From Atopobiaceae bacterium (GTDB taxonomy: Bacteria > Actinomycetota > Coriobacteriia > Coriobacteriales > Atopobiaceae): a stretch of DNA of 64,000 nucleotides. The notes below the pieces were generated by a model. That model ran no database searches. It saw only the letters and a program-made list of their open reading frames with translations, and was not told the origin of the DNA. This document shows positions 7,507 through 15,108 of this stretch, piece after piece (the first letter of the stretch is position 1; each line of letters starts with the position of its first letter). The stretch is from contig JAFWIE010000078.1 in the NCBI GenBank assembly GCA_017533825.1, positions 1 through 64,000 of the forward strand, given 5' to 3'. A program made the translations under genes and the position numbers.

Positions 7507-8892
7507 CTAGCGCTCAAGGAACCACCGCCAGGCAGGAACAACATGCGCAGCCCCTTGCGTCAGGCTTACATCCTCGCTCTCGCGCAACGTGATTACCGTG
7601 CCCTTGTCCACGCCCGTCCTTCTCATGGCAGCCTCGAGGGAGCCAAGCTCGCGTTTGCGGGTCTTCTCCGAGGCAAGCGAGAGCGAGACCTGGTAGAGGG
7701 CGTAGGGCGCAGGCTGCTCCATCCCTCCCGCGTACCCCTCCCCCACGAGGAAGTCCACCTTTTGTCTCCTAGGGCCGGGATCGGTGTAGGAAGAGATCAC
7801 GTCCGTGCGCCTTCCCGCCATGCGGCGGCGCAGCTCGAGGTATAACGCCGTCTCGAGGCGAAGCCCCACGTCCTCTTGACTCGCCCTTGAGACGGCGTAT
7901 GCCAGACCCGGATCGACGGCGTAGCTCTTCGGCGGGTTCGTGCCCCCGGCCAACGGCTGCCGCGAGTACTCCCATAGCTCGAAGTACAGGTAGGCCTGCC
8001 TGAAGAGCGCGCAGAGTTCCTGGGCGCGCTCCCACCCCAACCGGTAACCGGACGCCCTGAGCGTCTCGCAGATGCCGTTGACGGAGAGCTCGCGCGCGGT
8101 CGTCCGCAGGATGAGCAGGGCAACTTGGTTGGCGAGCGGGATGGAGGGTCGCGCTAGACGCTCCGCGACGTCGCGCGCCACCACGTCGCGCACGTACCCC
8201 TGGAGAATTTCCACGCGCGCGGACGCACTGTCGCGCTGCACCGCTGGGAAGCCCCCGACAACGAGGTAGTCGTCGAAGAGGGACTCGAGCGCCGTTCGCT
8301 CGGACGGGGAAAACTCCCGGTCGGAATCACCCGCGAAGCTGCGGTCACGAAGGGAGGCGGGCACCCGGTCCTGGCGGAACCGCACGAACTCCGCGAACGA
8401 CAGCGGGAGCATCTCGTGGGCGTGCGACCTGCCCCTGAACGTCGTGGCAATCTCGTCGGATGACACCTTCGACGACGATCCGGTGATCGTCAGGGTGACC
8501 TTCTCGGTCTCGGCCACCCGCCTGCACGTGCCCTGCCATCCCTCGCAGTCCTGCACCTCGTCGAGGAACAGGTAGGCACCCTCCATGCGCGCGCTCGGGA
8601 CCTGTCTCCAGTACTCGTCGAGTACCTCATCCATCACGCGACCCGTGAGCGGAAGCCTGTCATCGGAAAAATCGAAGTAGAGGATATGTTGGCGCGGGAC
8701 ACCTTGCCCAACGAGCTTGCGCATCTGTTGAAAGAGATAGAACGTCTTTCCGCTTCGCCTCATACCGGTGACAATCTGCACGCGGTTGAAGCGGGCGGGC
8801 TCGGCGAGGGGTTCCATGATCTCGTCGCGCTCGTTGACCGGAGGCAGCTCCTCGGTAAGCCTCGCACGCACGAGTTCGGCAATAATGTCCAT
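7507..8892 (-). CDS. AAA_14 / DUF4143 family ATPase (second copy)
   Basis: 461 aa; ATG at 8892 behind GTAGGAGCTGTA. N-terminal AAA_14 P-loop domain with Walker A VTGMRRSGKTFYL and Walker B AYLFLDEVQDCEG, followed by TITGSSSKV and the FRGRSHAHEMLPLSFAEF segment typical of the family. The C-terminal DUF4143 nuclease-like domain is more diverged: residues after RRQKVDFLVGEGYAG lack the clear E-x-K seen in the copy at 3472-4869. The two proteins are distant paralogues (different subfamilies by motif wording), not a recent duplication. Its promoter lies inside a set of strong inverted repeats (8904-8970), suggesting tight repression, possibly autorepression. Confidence 0.85.
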   Translation of the reverse strand: MDIIAELVRARLTEELPPVNERDEIMEPLAEPARFNRVQIVTGMRRSGKTFYLFQQMRKLVGQGVPRQHILYFDFSDDRLPLTGRVMDEVLDEYWRQVPSARMEGAYLFLDEVQDCEGWQGTCRRVAETEKVTLTITGSSSKVSSDEIATTFRGRSHAHEMLPLSFAEFVRFRQDRVPASLRDRSFAGDSDREFSPSERTALESLFDDYLVVGGFPAVQRDSASARVEILQGYVRDVVARDVAERLARPSIPLANQVALLILRTTARELSVNGICETLRASGYRLGWERAQELCALFRQAYLYFELWEYSRQPLAGGTNPPKSYAVDPGLAYAVSRASQEDVGLRLETALYLELRRRMAGRRTDVISSYTDPGPRRQKVDFLVGEGYAGGMEQPAPYALYQVSLSLASEKTRKRELGSLEAAMRRTGVDKGTVITLRESEDVSLTQGAAHVVPAWRWFLER

Positions 8893-8903
8893 TACAGCTC
8901 CTA

Positions 8904-8970
8904 CACTTCTCTTTTATAGGAAGAAGTATAGATGTTGACTTCTTCTGTTACAAGAGAAGTGCACTTCTCA
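8904..8970 (-). promoter_or_regulatory. Promoter with nested operators for the second DUF4143 ATPase
   Basis: On the minus strand, -35 TTGTAA (8949-8954) and -10 TATACT (8925-8930) are separated by 18 bp. The promoter is embedded in inverted repeats: CACTTCTCTT (8904-8913) with AAGAGAAGTG (8953-8962); GAAGAAGT (8920-8927) with ACTTCTTC (8939-8946); and the perfect 16-bp palindrome GAGAAGTGCACTTCTC (8955-8970). All share ACTTCT/AGAAGT half-sites, as expected of a cooperative repressor target. Confidence 0.6.
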
Positions 8971-9270
8971 CCTGCTTTGATTACAGCCCATTAAGAGACC
9001 GTACGTGGAGCAACGAGATCGTGTCTCATCGAAATCGCACGGATTCAAAGCACGGAGGGCTCGAACAGCATCGAGGGAATCAGGACCACGGGCTCCAGAC
9101 TTTTCGAAAGCTCATCGCCGACAAAACCACGCCCAGAAATCGGGATGAGGATGACGCGCCTCGTGATCAGACGCATCCTTCTACGTCATACTGTTGCCAC
9201 GGAAGATGCTTAACGCCGAAGCGGCGAAGCAGCGAGGCTTCCGACAGATTCGACCGAACGAGGGGCAGCC
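8971..9270. other. Intergenic, no supported gene
   Basis: 300 bases between divergent genes. Open frames here (for example 9021-9287) have unlikely composition and no ribosome site. AGGGG at 9261-9265 serves the gene starting at 9271. Confidence 0.4.
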
Positions 9271-9909
9271 ATGTCAACGCATACTGATCAAGCGAACGAG
9301 AGCCTGCGCGATGGCATCATCTTCATGGTGTCTCTCGTTCTCGGAATCGCCCTCACCTGCTTCCTCTTCACACAGGCCTTCCACTTCCTCAAGGACTTTG
9401 AGTGGAGGACTGCCGCGGACGACGAGCTTGAGCGTGTGACACACATCGACCAGACGGACCCCGCCACGCTGACTCCACATCAGGGGCTCCCCTACCTCAT
9501 CGCCGACGACGACCTCTGCCGCATCGAGATAACTGGCGTGGTGTACATGGTCGACGAGGAGGACTACCACGGTTACGGGCACACCCTCTCGCAGGGTGGA
9601 TACAAGTTCGAGCTCACTATCGAGAACAAGTCGCAGCACCTCACCATCGGCGCGGGCATGTGGGAGGAGCCTTGGGTGGCAGCGGGCGAGGACAGCCACG
9701 GTGAATACTTCGAGAGCATGCCCGTCTCGTACCACGGCTTCATGGACAAGATTGATCCCGGCGAGACCGTGAGCGGGAGCTTTGCCCTGTTCAGCCGAGA
9801 ACACAACTTCCTGTATTCGGTGAGTGCGCTCTATGGGACATTCGAGATCTGCGACGAGCACAACAAGACCATTGCTACCTACCCGTTCTCGTATGTAGAG
9901 GAGCAATGA
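9271..9909 (+). CDS. Membrane-anchored surface protein with repeated-family C-terminal domain
   Basis: 212 aa, ATG behind GAGGGGCAGCC. One N-terminal transmembrane anchor (about residues 16-40, IIFMVSLVLGIALTCFLFTQ) places the rest outside. The extracellular part starts at HQGLPYLIADDDLCRIEITG and ends with GTFEICDEHNKTIATYPFSYVEEQ. The same order of motifs (GLPYVVMDDELCTIIFTG; pairs with PGE; GTYPFSW) occurs in the lipoprotein at 10642-12447, so the two share a beta-rich domain of about 150 aa. I do not recognise a named family; it resembles small adhesion or immunoprotective-type beta domains. Function unknown. Confidence 0.65.
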   Translation: MSTHTDQANESLRDGIIFMVSLVLGIALTCFLFTQAFHFLKDFEWRTAADDELERVTHIDQTDPATLTPHQGLPYLIADDDLCRIEITGVVYMVDEEDYHGYGHTLSQGGYKFELTIENKSQHLTIGAGMWEEPWVAAGEDSHGEYFESMPVSYHGFMDKIDPGETVSGSFALFSREHNFLYSVSALYGTFEICDEHNKTIATYPFSYVEEQ

Positions 9910-9950
9910 GACACACTGACGGGCAGCATCCTCGGGCCCCAGAGGTCGGC

Positions 9951-10583
9951 TCACGCGCCTACGAGCCGTCCCAACAGCCGCAAGGCCAGCGCGATGCCCC
10001 AGGTCGAAAGCAGCATCGCCGCCAACACAGCCGGCAGTGCCTTCACACCCCAGCGCAGGAAGCCGTAGAAGTCGTACTCAACGTCGCCTTTCTTTGCGCC
10101 ATGCAAGAAGATGCGGCCGAGGTAGAACACCCCATAGAGCGCCGTCGGCGCCATTGCCCAGAGCGTCAGACACAGCGGTACCTCGCCCACCGGCAAAAAG
10201 AGGCAGCAATCCGCAGCGGCGAGCAAAGGCACGACGAGGTGCAGCCAGAAGTTGCCCCCGCGATACAGGCTCTTCCAACCATACATGGGCACAAGAAGAA
10301 ACGCCGTCACCAAGAACGTGAGCATGACTGCCGTCGCAGCAACGAGCTTGAGGGTAACGAGCCACAGCGGAAGTTGCAGGCCACTCCCCCAGCAAACAAC
10401 CAGATAGATGACAGACACCACGCCGCAAAAGAGGTTGGAGAGCACCGTGAAGTACTTGAGGCTCTCAATGCCCTTGCGCGAAAGATCCCCCGAGTCGCTT
10501 GCCCCCACCAGAATCCACAGCCACGCAAATACCGCGAGCGGCGGAATGACCGCGTTGATTACGATGCTTGCCAAGGGAACCAT
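9951..10583 (-). CDS. Pr6Pr-like integral membrane protein
   Basis: 210 aa with six predicted transmembrane helices (starting near residues 6, 50, 77, 108, 134 and 180). The loop ESLKYFTVLSNLFCGV (K/R-Y-F-T-x-L/W-S-N) and the late LVVPLLAAADCCLF match the Pr6Pr/FAR-17a-AIG1-like membrane family, in which a conserved Thr and His are implicated in hydrolysis of fatty-acid esters. The His in NFWLHLVVPL is present. ATG 10583 follows AGGGTGAG. It converges with the surface-protein gene at 9271. Function inferred only from family wording. Confidence 0.55.
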   Translation of the reverse strand: MVPLASIVINAVIPPLAVFAWLWILVGASDSGDLSRKGIESLKYFTVLSNLFCGVVSVIYLVVCWGSGLQLPLWLVTLKLVAATAVMLTFLVTAFLLVPMYGWKSLYRGGNFWLHLVVPLLAAADCCLFLPVGEVPLCLTLWAMAPTALYGVFYLGRIFLHGAKKGDVEYDFYGFLRWGVKALPAVLAAMLLSTWGIALALRLLGRLVGA

Positions 10584-10641
10584 GTGCGAGTCTCACCCTT
10601 CCACTCTGGCTTCAATCCCACTCTGGTTTCAATCCCCTGCA

Positions 10642-12447
10642 TTATGGCAGCTCGATCTTCCCCGACGCAATCTCCTTGCCGTCCGCGTCCTTGACGATAA
10701 GCGTGCCCTCGACGGTCTCCAGCGGTGCGTTTCCCAGCGCGCCGGGATTCTTTGCCTTGAGCAGCAAGACGTGACACAAGCCGTTCTGGTTATCGAACGG
10801 CATGCCGGCGCCAACAACCTCCATGTCGACCCCGTTGACCTTAAAGTCGTCCTTCGAGTCAAACGAGATGTTTCCCTCTCCCTTGTACCAGCTGTCGTAG
10901 CCTATGCCCACGAAGTCATCACTCGTGCCACGAACGTCCGTCACGGTGAGCGAGTAGACGCCCTCCTCGTCAATGGCCTTCTTTTTCTTCTTTTGGTCGA
11001 TCGACATCCGACCTTCGCCGCTCTCCTCCTCCTTCCACGAGAAGGGATAGGTCCCCAAGTCCTCGTACGGCCAATTGGTCGCGTCGGCCACGGAAATGGT
11101 GCAGGTCAGCTCCTTGAGCTCTTCCTTAACGAGCGATACGACGTGTTCGCCGTCCATGCCAAAGAACAAGCCCCAGGCAGTTGCCTGCTCGCCCGGATCC
11201 GCAGAGACCCAGGCACCCGAGAAGTCCTCGACGTCGATTCCGTTTGCGCGAGCATCATCCGCTTCCATCCGCAGCCGCTTGTCGGACGTCTTGTTGAGCA
11301 GCGCGAACTCAGCGACGGGGTGCTCGCTTCCCATGTGATACCCCGTAAAGATGATGGTGCACAGCTCGTCGTCCATGACCACGTAGGGCAGCCCCACGTG
11401 TGGCTCCACGGTAGAGAAGTCGATGCTTGGCTTCTTGGCGTCCGCGGAGTCCTTGGCGTCTTTGTCGTCCGCGGAGTCCTTCTTGGCCGCGTCGTCCTTG
11501 GCCGCTTCGTCCTTGGCCGCGTCGTCCTTTGCGTCAGTAGCGTCCTTGGCGTCCGCGGCCTCCTTCTCCTCAGCGGCCTCCTCGGTCGACGCATCCTCCT
11601 TCGCCTCGTCGGCGTCCTTCTCCTGCGTCGTGAGTCCAAGCTGCTCTCCCGCAGCCTCGAGGTAAGCGAGCAACGCTTGCGCGTCTTTGTCGTCACTAAG
11701 CTCGCCACTCTCCATCATCTCGCTGAGTTCCTTATGGAGCGCCTCATACGCCTCGCGGTTCTGCTTATCGCTGCCCTTGCCGTGCGCGGCTTTCCACAAA
11801 TCGGTCTCGATACGATCCCATAGGCGGTTGTACGCAAGTTCGTGCTCGCGCTTGGTAACAACCTCGGAACCACCATCCGACTCACTGACGACCTCGTCGC
11901 CAATCTCCAGAGCGTCATCTGCCAAAAAGCCGCTAGCTACGGCCGCCGTCTGCACGTTGAGGGGGATTCCGTCATCCGTGGGAAAGAGCGACAGGCTGCA
12001 GAGGGCCTGCACGAGCGCTTCTTCGTTCTTCTCCTGCTGCAGCAGCGCGAGCGTAAGGTTTACGTTGGCACCGTAGTGCAGGGGATATGCCTTGAGGATC
12101 TTCTCGTATCCCTTTTGCGCCTGGCGGTAGTCGCCTTTTTTATACTGTGCGTTGGCTTCCTCGAAATCCTCGGCAGACTCCACAGTGAGCTCTGCCTCTT
12201 CCTTGTCTTCGTAGTGGACAGCACGACACTGTTCGGCATTCTCGAGCGCCTTCTCTTTGTAGGGCTTCATCTCGCTGATGTCGCGCGCCTCGCGTCCCTC
12301 GAAGAGACCCTCTTGCGTCTCCGCAACCTCCTGAGCGGCGGGCTCATCCGCGGAGACGTCCTCCTGCTTGTCGCCACATCCAAACAGCACCAAAGCTGGC
12401 AACACGAACAAGGAGACGATTATGAGTCTTGCAAACCACTTTTTCAT
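10642..12447 (-). CDS. Large lipoprotein with charged linker and shared beta domain
   Basis: 601 aa from the ATG at 12447 (GGAGAAG upstream; an upstream in-frame start lacks a ribosome site). A lipoprotein signal runs to LVLFGC, so the mature protein is anchored at the outer membrane face by an acylated Cys. Residues about 80-200 contain tetratricopeptide-like helices (YKKGDYRQAQKGYEKILKAY, VNLTLALLQQEKNEEAL). A low-complexity Asp/Ala/Lys/Glu linker (about 270-345) with repeated AKDDA/AKDEA units follows. The C-terminus carries the beta domain also found in the 9271-9909 protein, then a second beta region (SLTVTDVRGTSDDFVGIGYD). Probably a surface or cell-wall-associated protein of unknown function. 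A palindromic promoter region lies upstream at 12553-12583. Confidence 0.75.
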   Translation of the reverse strand: MKKWFARLIIVSLFVLPALVLFGCGDKQEDVSADEPAAQEVAETQEGLFEGREARDISEMKPYKEKALENAEQCRAVHYEDKEEAELTVESAEDFEEANAQYKKGDYRQAQKGYEKILKAYPLHYGANVNLTLALLQQEKNEEALVQALCSLSLFPTDDGIPLNVQTAAVASGFLADDALEIGDEVVSESDGGSEVVTKREHELAYNRLWDRIETDLWKAAHGKGSDKQNREAYEALHKELSEMMESGELSDDKDAQALLAYLEAAGEQLGLTTQEKDADEAKEDASTEEAAEEKEAADAKDATDAKDDAAKDEAAKDDAAKKDSADDKDAKDSADAKKPSIDFSTVEPHVGLPYVVMDDELCTIIFTGYHMGSEHPVAEFALLNKTSDKRLRMEADDARANGIDVEDFSGAWVSADPGEQATAWGLFFGMDGEHVVSLVKEELKELTCTISVADATNWPYEDLGTYPFSWKEEESGEGRMSIDQKKKKKAIDEEGVYSLTVTDVRGTSDDFVGIGYDSWYKGEGNISFDSKDDFKVNGVDMEVVGAGMPFDNQNGLCHVLLLKAKNPGALGNAPLETVEGTLIVKDADGKEIASGKIELP

Positions 12448-12552
12448 GCTCTTCTCCTCACTTGCTCGCCTGCGCGCACCTCGGGCAAAGCATCCCTTGG
12501 GCAAACGCCCTTCTCTTTGGGCACAGTCGCCTCATTATGCTTTCTGCGCACT

Positions 12553-12583
12553 ATTATACCTGCTATCGCATTGCGATAGCAGG
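12553..12583 (-). promoter_or_regulatory. Palindrome abutting a -10 box upstream of the lipoprotein gene
   Basis: A perfect 11-bp-arm palindrome CCTGCTATCGC-att-GCGATAGCAGG (12559-12583) directly abuts TATAAT (minus strand, 12553-12558). It lies between the merR stop and the lipoprotein start, has no T-tract, and so looks like an operator over the -35/spacer region. The upstream MerR-family regulator is one candidate ligand. Confidence 0.55.
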
Positions 12584-12640
12584 TCCAGTCGCGCCATTCC
12601 CGGCTGTGGTAAAAGTGAGCAGAGGGCGAGGCCGCGACAG

Positions 12641-13372
12641 CTAAGACAGCAGAGCCTCGATGACGTGCGCGGCGAATTCAGCCGCCCCTTCGCCGGCGAC
12701 AGCATTGATGTTGCTCGTGAATTCCCCGCCGCTGCCGTAGGCCCGGCCGAGCTGCGCGAACACCTCGTCGGAACACGTGTAGTAATGCTCGGAGATAAAC
12801 GCTTGCACCGCTTGCGCCTGAGCTTGTGCGTCGGCACTCGCCGGATCCATTCCCTCCGCCGCCATCGTACCGAACGGTTTGAAGAGGTCGAGCAGCTCAT
12901 CTCCCAATGCCTTGTTGTCCACGTGCGTGCGACCGGCACTCTTCACCTCGTACTCCTCCCACTCGGGGGTCTGTCCCCATGACTCCTTGGCACGCCTCGT
13001 GTAGTCGTCGATCTTGCTCGTGTCGAATGCCGAGAAACCCATCGTCGTCGCTCCCTTCTCCTTGATGTCTTGCGCGAGCGTTATGAGACCCTCGATGTGC
13101 TCGCGCTTAAGCTTGAGCAGCTCAATCTGCTGATCGAGCGCACGCGTCTGGTCAAAGGCGGGGTCATCGATGATGCGGCGTATGTCCTTGAGCGGGAACT
13201 CGAGCTCACGAAACAGCAGGATTTGCTGCAAGCGAGCCAGGTCATCGTCGCCATACATTCGGTACCCCGCCTCGGTACGCATGGCCGGACGTAGCAGCCC
13301 GATCTTGTCGTAGTAGCGAAGCGTCCGCACGCTTACGCTGGCGAGTTCGCTCACCTCGTGGACCGTCAGCAC
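12641..13372 (-). CDS. MerR family regulator with TipAS domain
   Basis: 243 aa, GTG start (13372) behind GAGGGAGCTGAG. The N-terminal MerR winged helix is textbook (LTVHEVSELASVSVRTLRYYDKIGLLRP, then AGYRMYGDDDLARLQQILLFRELEFPL), followed by the dimer coiled coil and a C-terminal TipAS antibiotic-recognition domain (TRRAKESWGQTPEWEEYE through EHYYTCSDEVFAQLGRAYGSGGEFT). TipAS proteins bind thiopeptides or other amphiphilic drugs and activate promoters with overlong spacers. The gene has such a promoter itself (13538-13568), so autoregulation is likely. Targets could include the palindromic promoter of the lipoprotein gene downstream. Confidence 0.9.
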   Translation of the reverse strand: MLTVHEVSELASVSVRTLRYYDKIGLLRPAMRTEAGYRMYGDDDLARLQQILLFRELEFPLKDIRRIIDDPAFDQTRALDQQIELLKLKREHIEGLITLAQDIKEKGATTMGFSAFDTSKIDDYTRRAKESWGQTPEWEEYEVKSAGRTHVDNKALGDELLDLFKPFGTMAAEGMDPASADAQAQAQAVQAFISEHYYTCSDEVFAQLGRAYGSGGEFTSNINAVAGEGAAEFAAHVIEALLS

Positions 13373-13384
13373 CTCAGCTCCCTC

Positions 13385-13451
13385 TCGTCAACCAACATGC
13401 CCTCCCGTCAACCGACATGCCTTCTCGTCAACCGACATGCCTTCTCGTCAG
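13385..13451. repeat. 20-bp tandem repeat, 3.3 copies, in the merR leader
   Basis: Units begin CTCGTCAACC(A/G)ACATGCC(C/T)T at 13385, 13405, 13425 and 13445 (last partial). They lie in the presumed 5' untranslated region of merR. On the sense (minus) strand each unit contains GAGAAGG-C-ATG or a variant, that is, a Shine-Dalgarno-like run beside an ATG, and a TTGACG. Confidence 0.8.
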
Positions 13452-13537
13452 CCAGCCAAAAACCTCAAGTTCTCCTGCCAGCGAGCAAATCCCGCATCGG
13501 TTCCCCGCAAATGGCTGCCCCATGGGCCTGTGCACCT

Positions 13538-13568
13538 ACCATAAACCATGACGTTACGTCAGGGTCAA
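13538..13568 (-). promoter_or_regulatory. MerR-type promoter (19-bp spacer with dyad) of merR
   Basis: Minus strand: -35 TTGACC (13563-13568), -10 TATGGT (13538-13543), spacer 19 bp, with the dyad TGACGTAACGTCA centred in the spacer. An over-long spacer holding a palindrome is the signature of promoters activated by MerR proteins through DNA untwisting. It lies about 165 bases upstream of the merR start. Confidence 0.75.
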
Positions 13569-13853
13569 GCACGGTTTGGACGTTTTGTCCCGCTTGCGGG
13601 GGATGCGCAATGCGCACTCGAGCCCCGACCCCGCCGCCACGTCCCATCGCTCGGGCCCCGACCCCGCCGCTCCGACCCAATCGACTGAGTCGGTACCATT
13701 TGGTCGGCGAAATATGCATGTTTTTCGTCAGTGTAGGTAGTTTTTCGGTCTCCGAATTTACGGGGTCTGGATTTCAAGCCTCTGACCTACGCAAACGCGA
13801 GGCTCGTCTTCACGCGGTGGGCAAACCTGCCCAAAAACTACCTAAACCGTGGA

Positions 13854-14986
13854 TATGCTCCCCAAGATACTTCATAACCACAGGTGATTCCCGTCCCGCC
13901 CGACGCGTACGATGGCCTCGAAACGAAGGATGCGAGGCAGGGAGGCCGAGATGGGAACCATGAAGCGCAAGCAGGTCAGGGCGGAGAACGGCAGGATGGG
14001 GAGCCTGCACGCGATGCTTACCAAGTACCCGGACGAGAGGAGCTGCGAGCGCAGGATCATCGAGGTCAGGTGGCCCGGGGGCTGGGCCTGCCCCAGGTGC
14101 GGCAACGCCCGCTGCTCTCCGGTGGCCGACAGGAACCGCATCTGGCAGTGCACAAGGTGCTCCCACCAGTTCTCGGTCACCGCCGGCACGTGCATGCAGA
14201 GCTCGAAGGTGCACCTCAGGCGCTGGTTCCACGCCATGTGGCTCGTCGCGCGCTCGAAGAGGGGCGTCTCCGCGATGGAGCTGGCCGCGCAGATAGGGGT
14301 CTCGGAGGTCACCGCGGGCTTCATGCTGGAGAGGCTGCGGGGCGCCATGGCCAGATCGGAGTGCCTCCGACGTGCTGTCGGGTGAGGTCGAGCTCGACGA
14401 CTTCTACCTTGACTCGAGGGACCGCGCCAAGAGGCGCGACTTCGGCAGGGGCACCGACGGCCAGACGATGATATGCGCCGTGCAGCGGACGTCCAGGGAG
14501 CGCGGAAGGTGCGTGGTCAGGGTCGTGCCCGACTGCTCGGGCGCGACGTACAGGGCGTTCGCCGAGGAGCACGTGGACAGGGCCGCGCACGTGAGGACTG
14601 ACGGGTGGCCGGCGATCGGCGCCGGGCTCAAGGGGTGGAAGGGCCTCGACCGGCGCAAGTTCGACGAGTCGGACGACGACGCGCGCCTGCCCACCGTCCA
14701 CCACGTCATCTCGAACTTCGAGTCCTGGGCGCTGGGCACGTTCCACGGCCTGTCGCTCACGAGGCCGCGGTCCTTCGCCGACGAGTTCTCCTGGCGCTAC
14801 TCGCACAGGGGCTGCGACGCGACCACGGCGCTGCTCGCCGACTGCTGCGCTGGGTACTACTCGCGCGACCAGCTCAAGCGCGATGTGTTCCTGCCGCAGC
14901 CGGTCCCGCCCAAGCCGCCCAAGCGCCCGCGCGGCCGGCCCCGAAAGCACCCCGTCCTGCAGTTATGAGGTTTCTTGGGGAGCATA
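13854..14986 (+). mobile_element. IS1595-family insertion sequence, 1133 bp, complete ends
   Basis: Terminal inverted repeats of 25 bp start TATGCTCCCCAAGA (13854-13878) and end at 14962-14986, with 2 mismatches. An exact 8-bp target duplication ACCGTGGA flanks it (13846-13853 and 14987-14994), as expected of IS1595. It carries one transposase broken by a frameshift. Intact direct repeats mean the insertion is recent or undisturbed. Confidence 0.92.
13912..14968 (+). pseudogene. IS1595 (ISXO2-like) transposase, frameshifted
   Basis: The 5' frame (13912-14385) carries the N-terminal zinc ribbon CPRCGNARC...WQCTRCSHQFSVTAGT and the following helix region FHAMWLVARSKRGVSAMELA, diagnostic of ISXO2-like transposases. 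The 3' frame (to 14968) continues with the DDE-type catalytic domain: GEVELDDFYLD, HVRTDGWPAI, and HHVISNFESWALGTFHG. The two join near 14360-14375 only by a +1 shift; frame 1 drifts into CLRRAVG-stop. No slippery heptamer is present at the join, so a one-base indel is more likely than programmed frameshifting. Combined length (~350 aa) would be normal. Confidence 0.88.
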
Positions 14987-15108
14987 ACCGTGGAAAAACC
15001 TGCAGATTTCGCGCGGCAAATGGTACCACCTCGGTTCGCATCTCCGTCGTGTGTAGCTGCTGCCACCTCCATGGCCTGCGGAACGCCGTCCCAGCCTACA
15101 AACCCGGC

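Larger units (their letters stand above)
13691..15028. repeat. Palindromic repeat element split by the IS1595 insertion
   Basis: The two flanks of the IS are inverted copies of each other. GGTACCATTTG (13692-13702) pairs with CAAATGGTACC (15017-15027), the GTTTTTC block with GAAAAAC, and TAGGTAGTTTTT (13734-13745) with AAAAACTACCTA (13833-13844). Removing the IS and one target copy gives an element of about 197 bp with roughly 60-bp imperfect arms. No coding capacity. It looks like a miniature dispersed repeat (MITE-like), but no second copy exists in this window to prove dispersal. Confidence 0.7.

Noticed and set aside
9021..9287. 88-codon open frame upstream of the surface-protein gene
   Set aside because: No ribosome site, unlikely amino-acid composition, and overlaps the real start region at 9271.
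13385..13451. Possible CRISPR-like repeats (also 18823-18939)
   Set aside because: Units follow each other without spacers and are not palindromic; they are simple tandem repeats.
14360..14385. Programmed frameshift in the IS1595 transposase
   Set aside because: The junction has no slippery run and IS1595 members normally use one frame.
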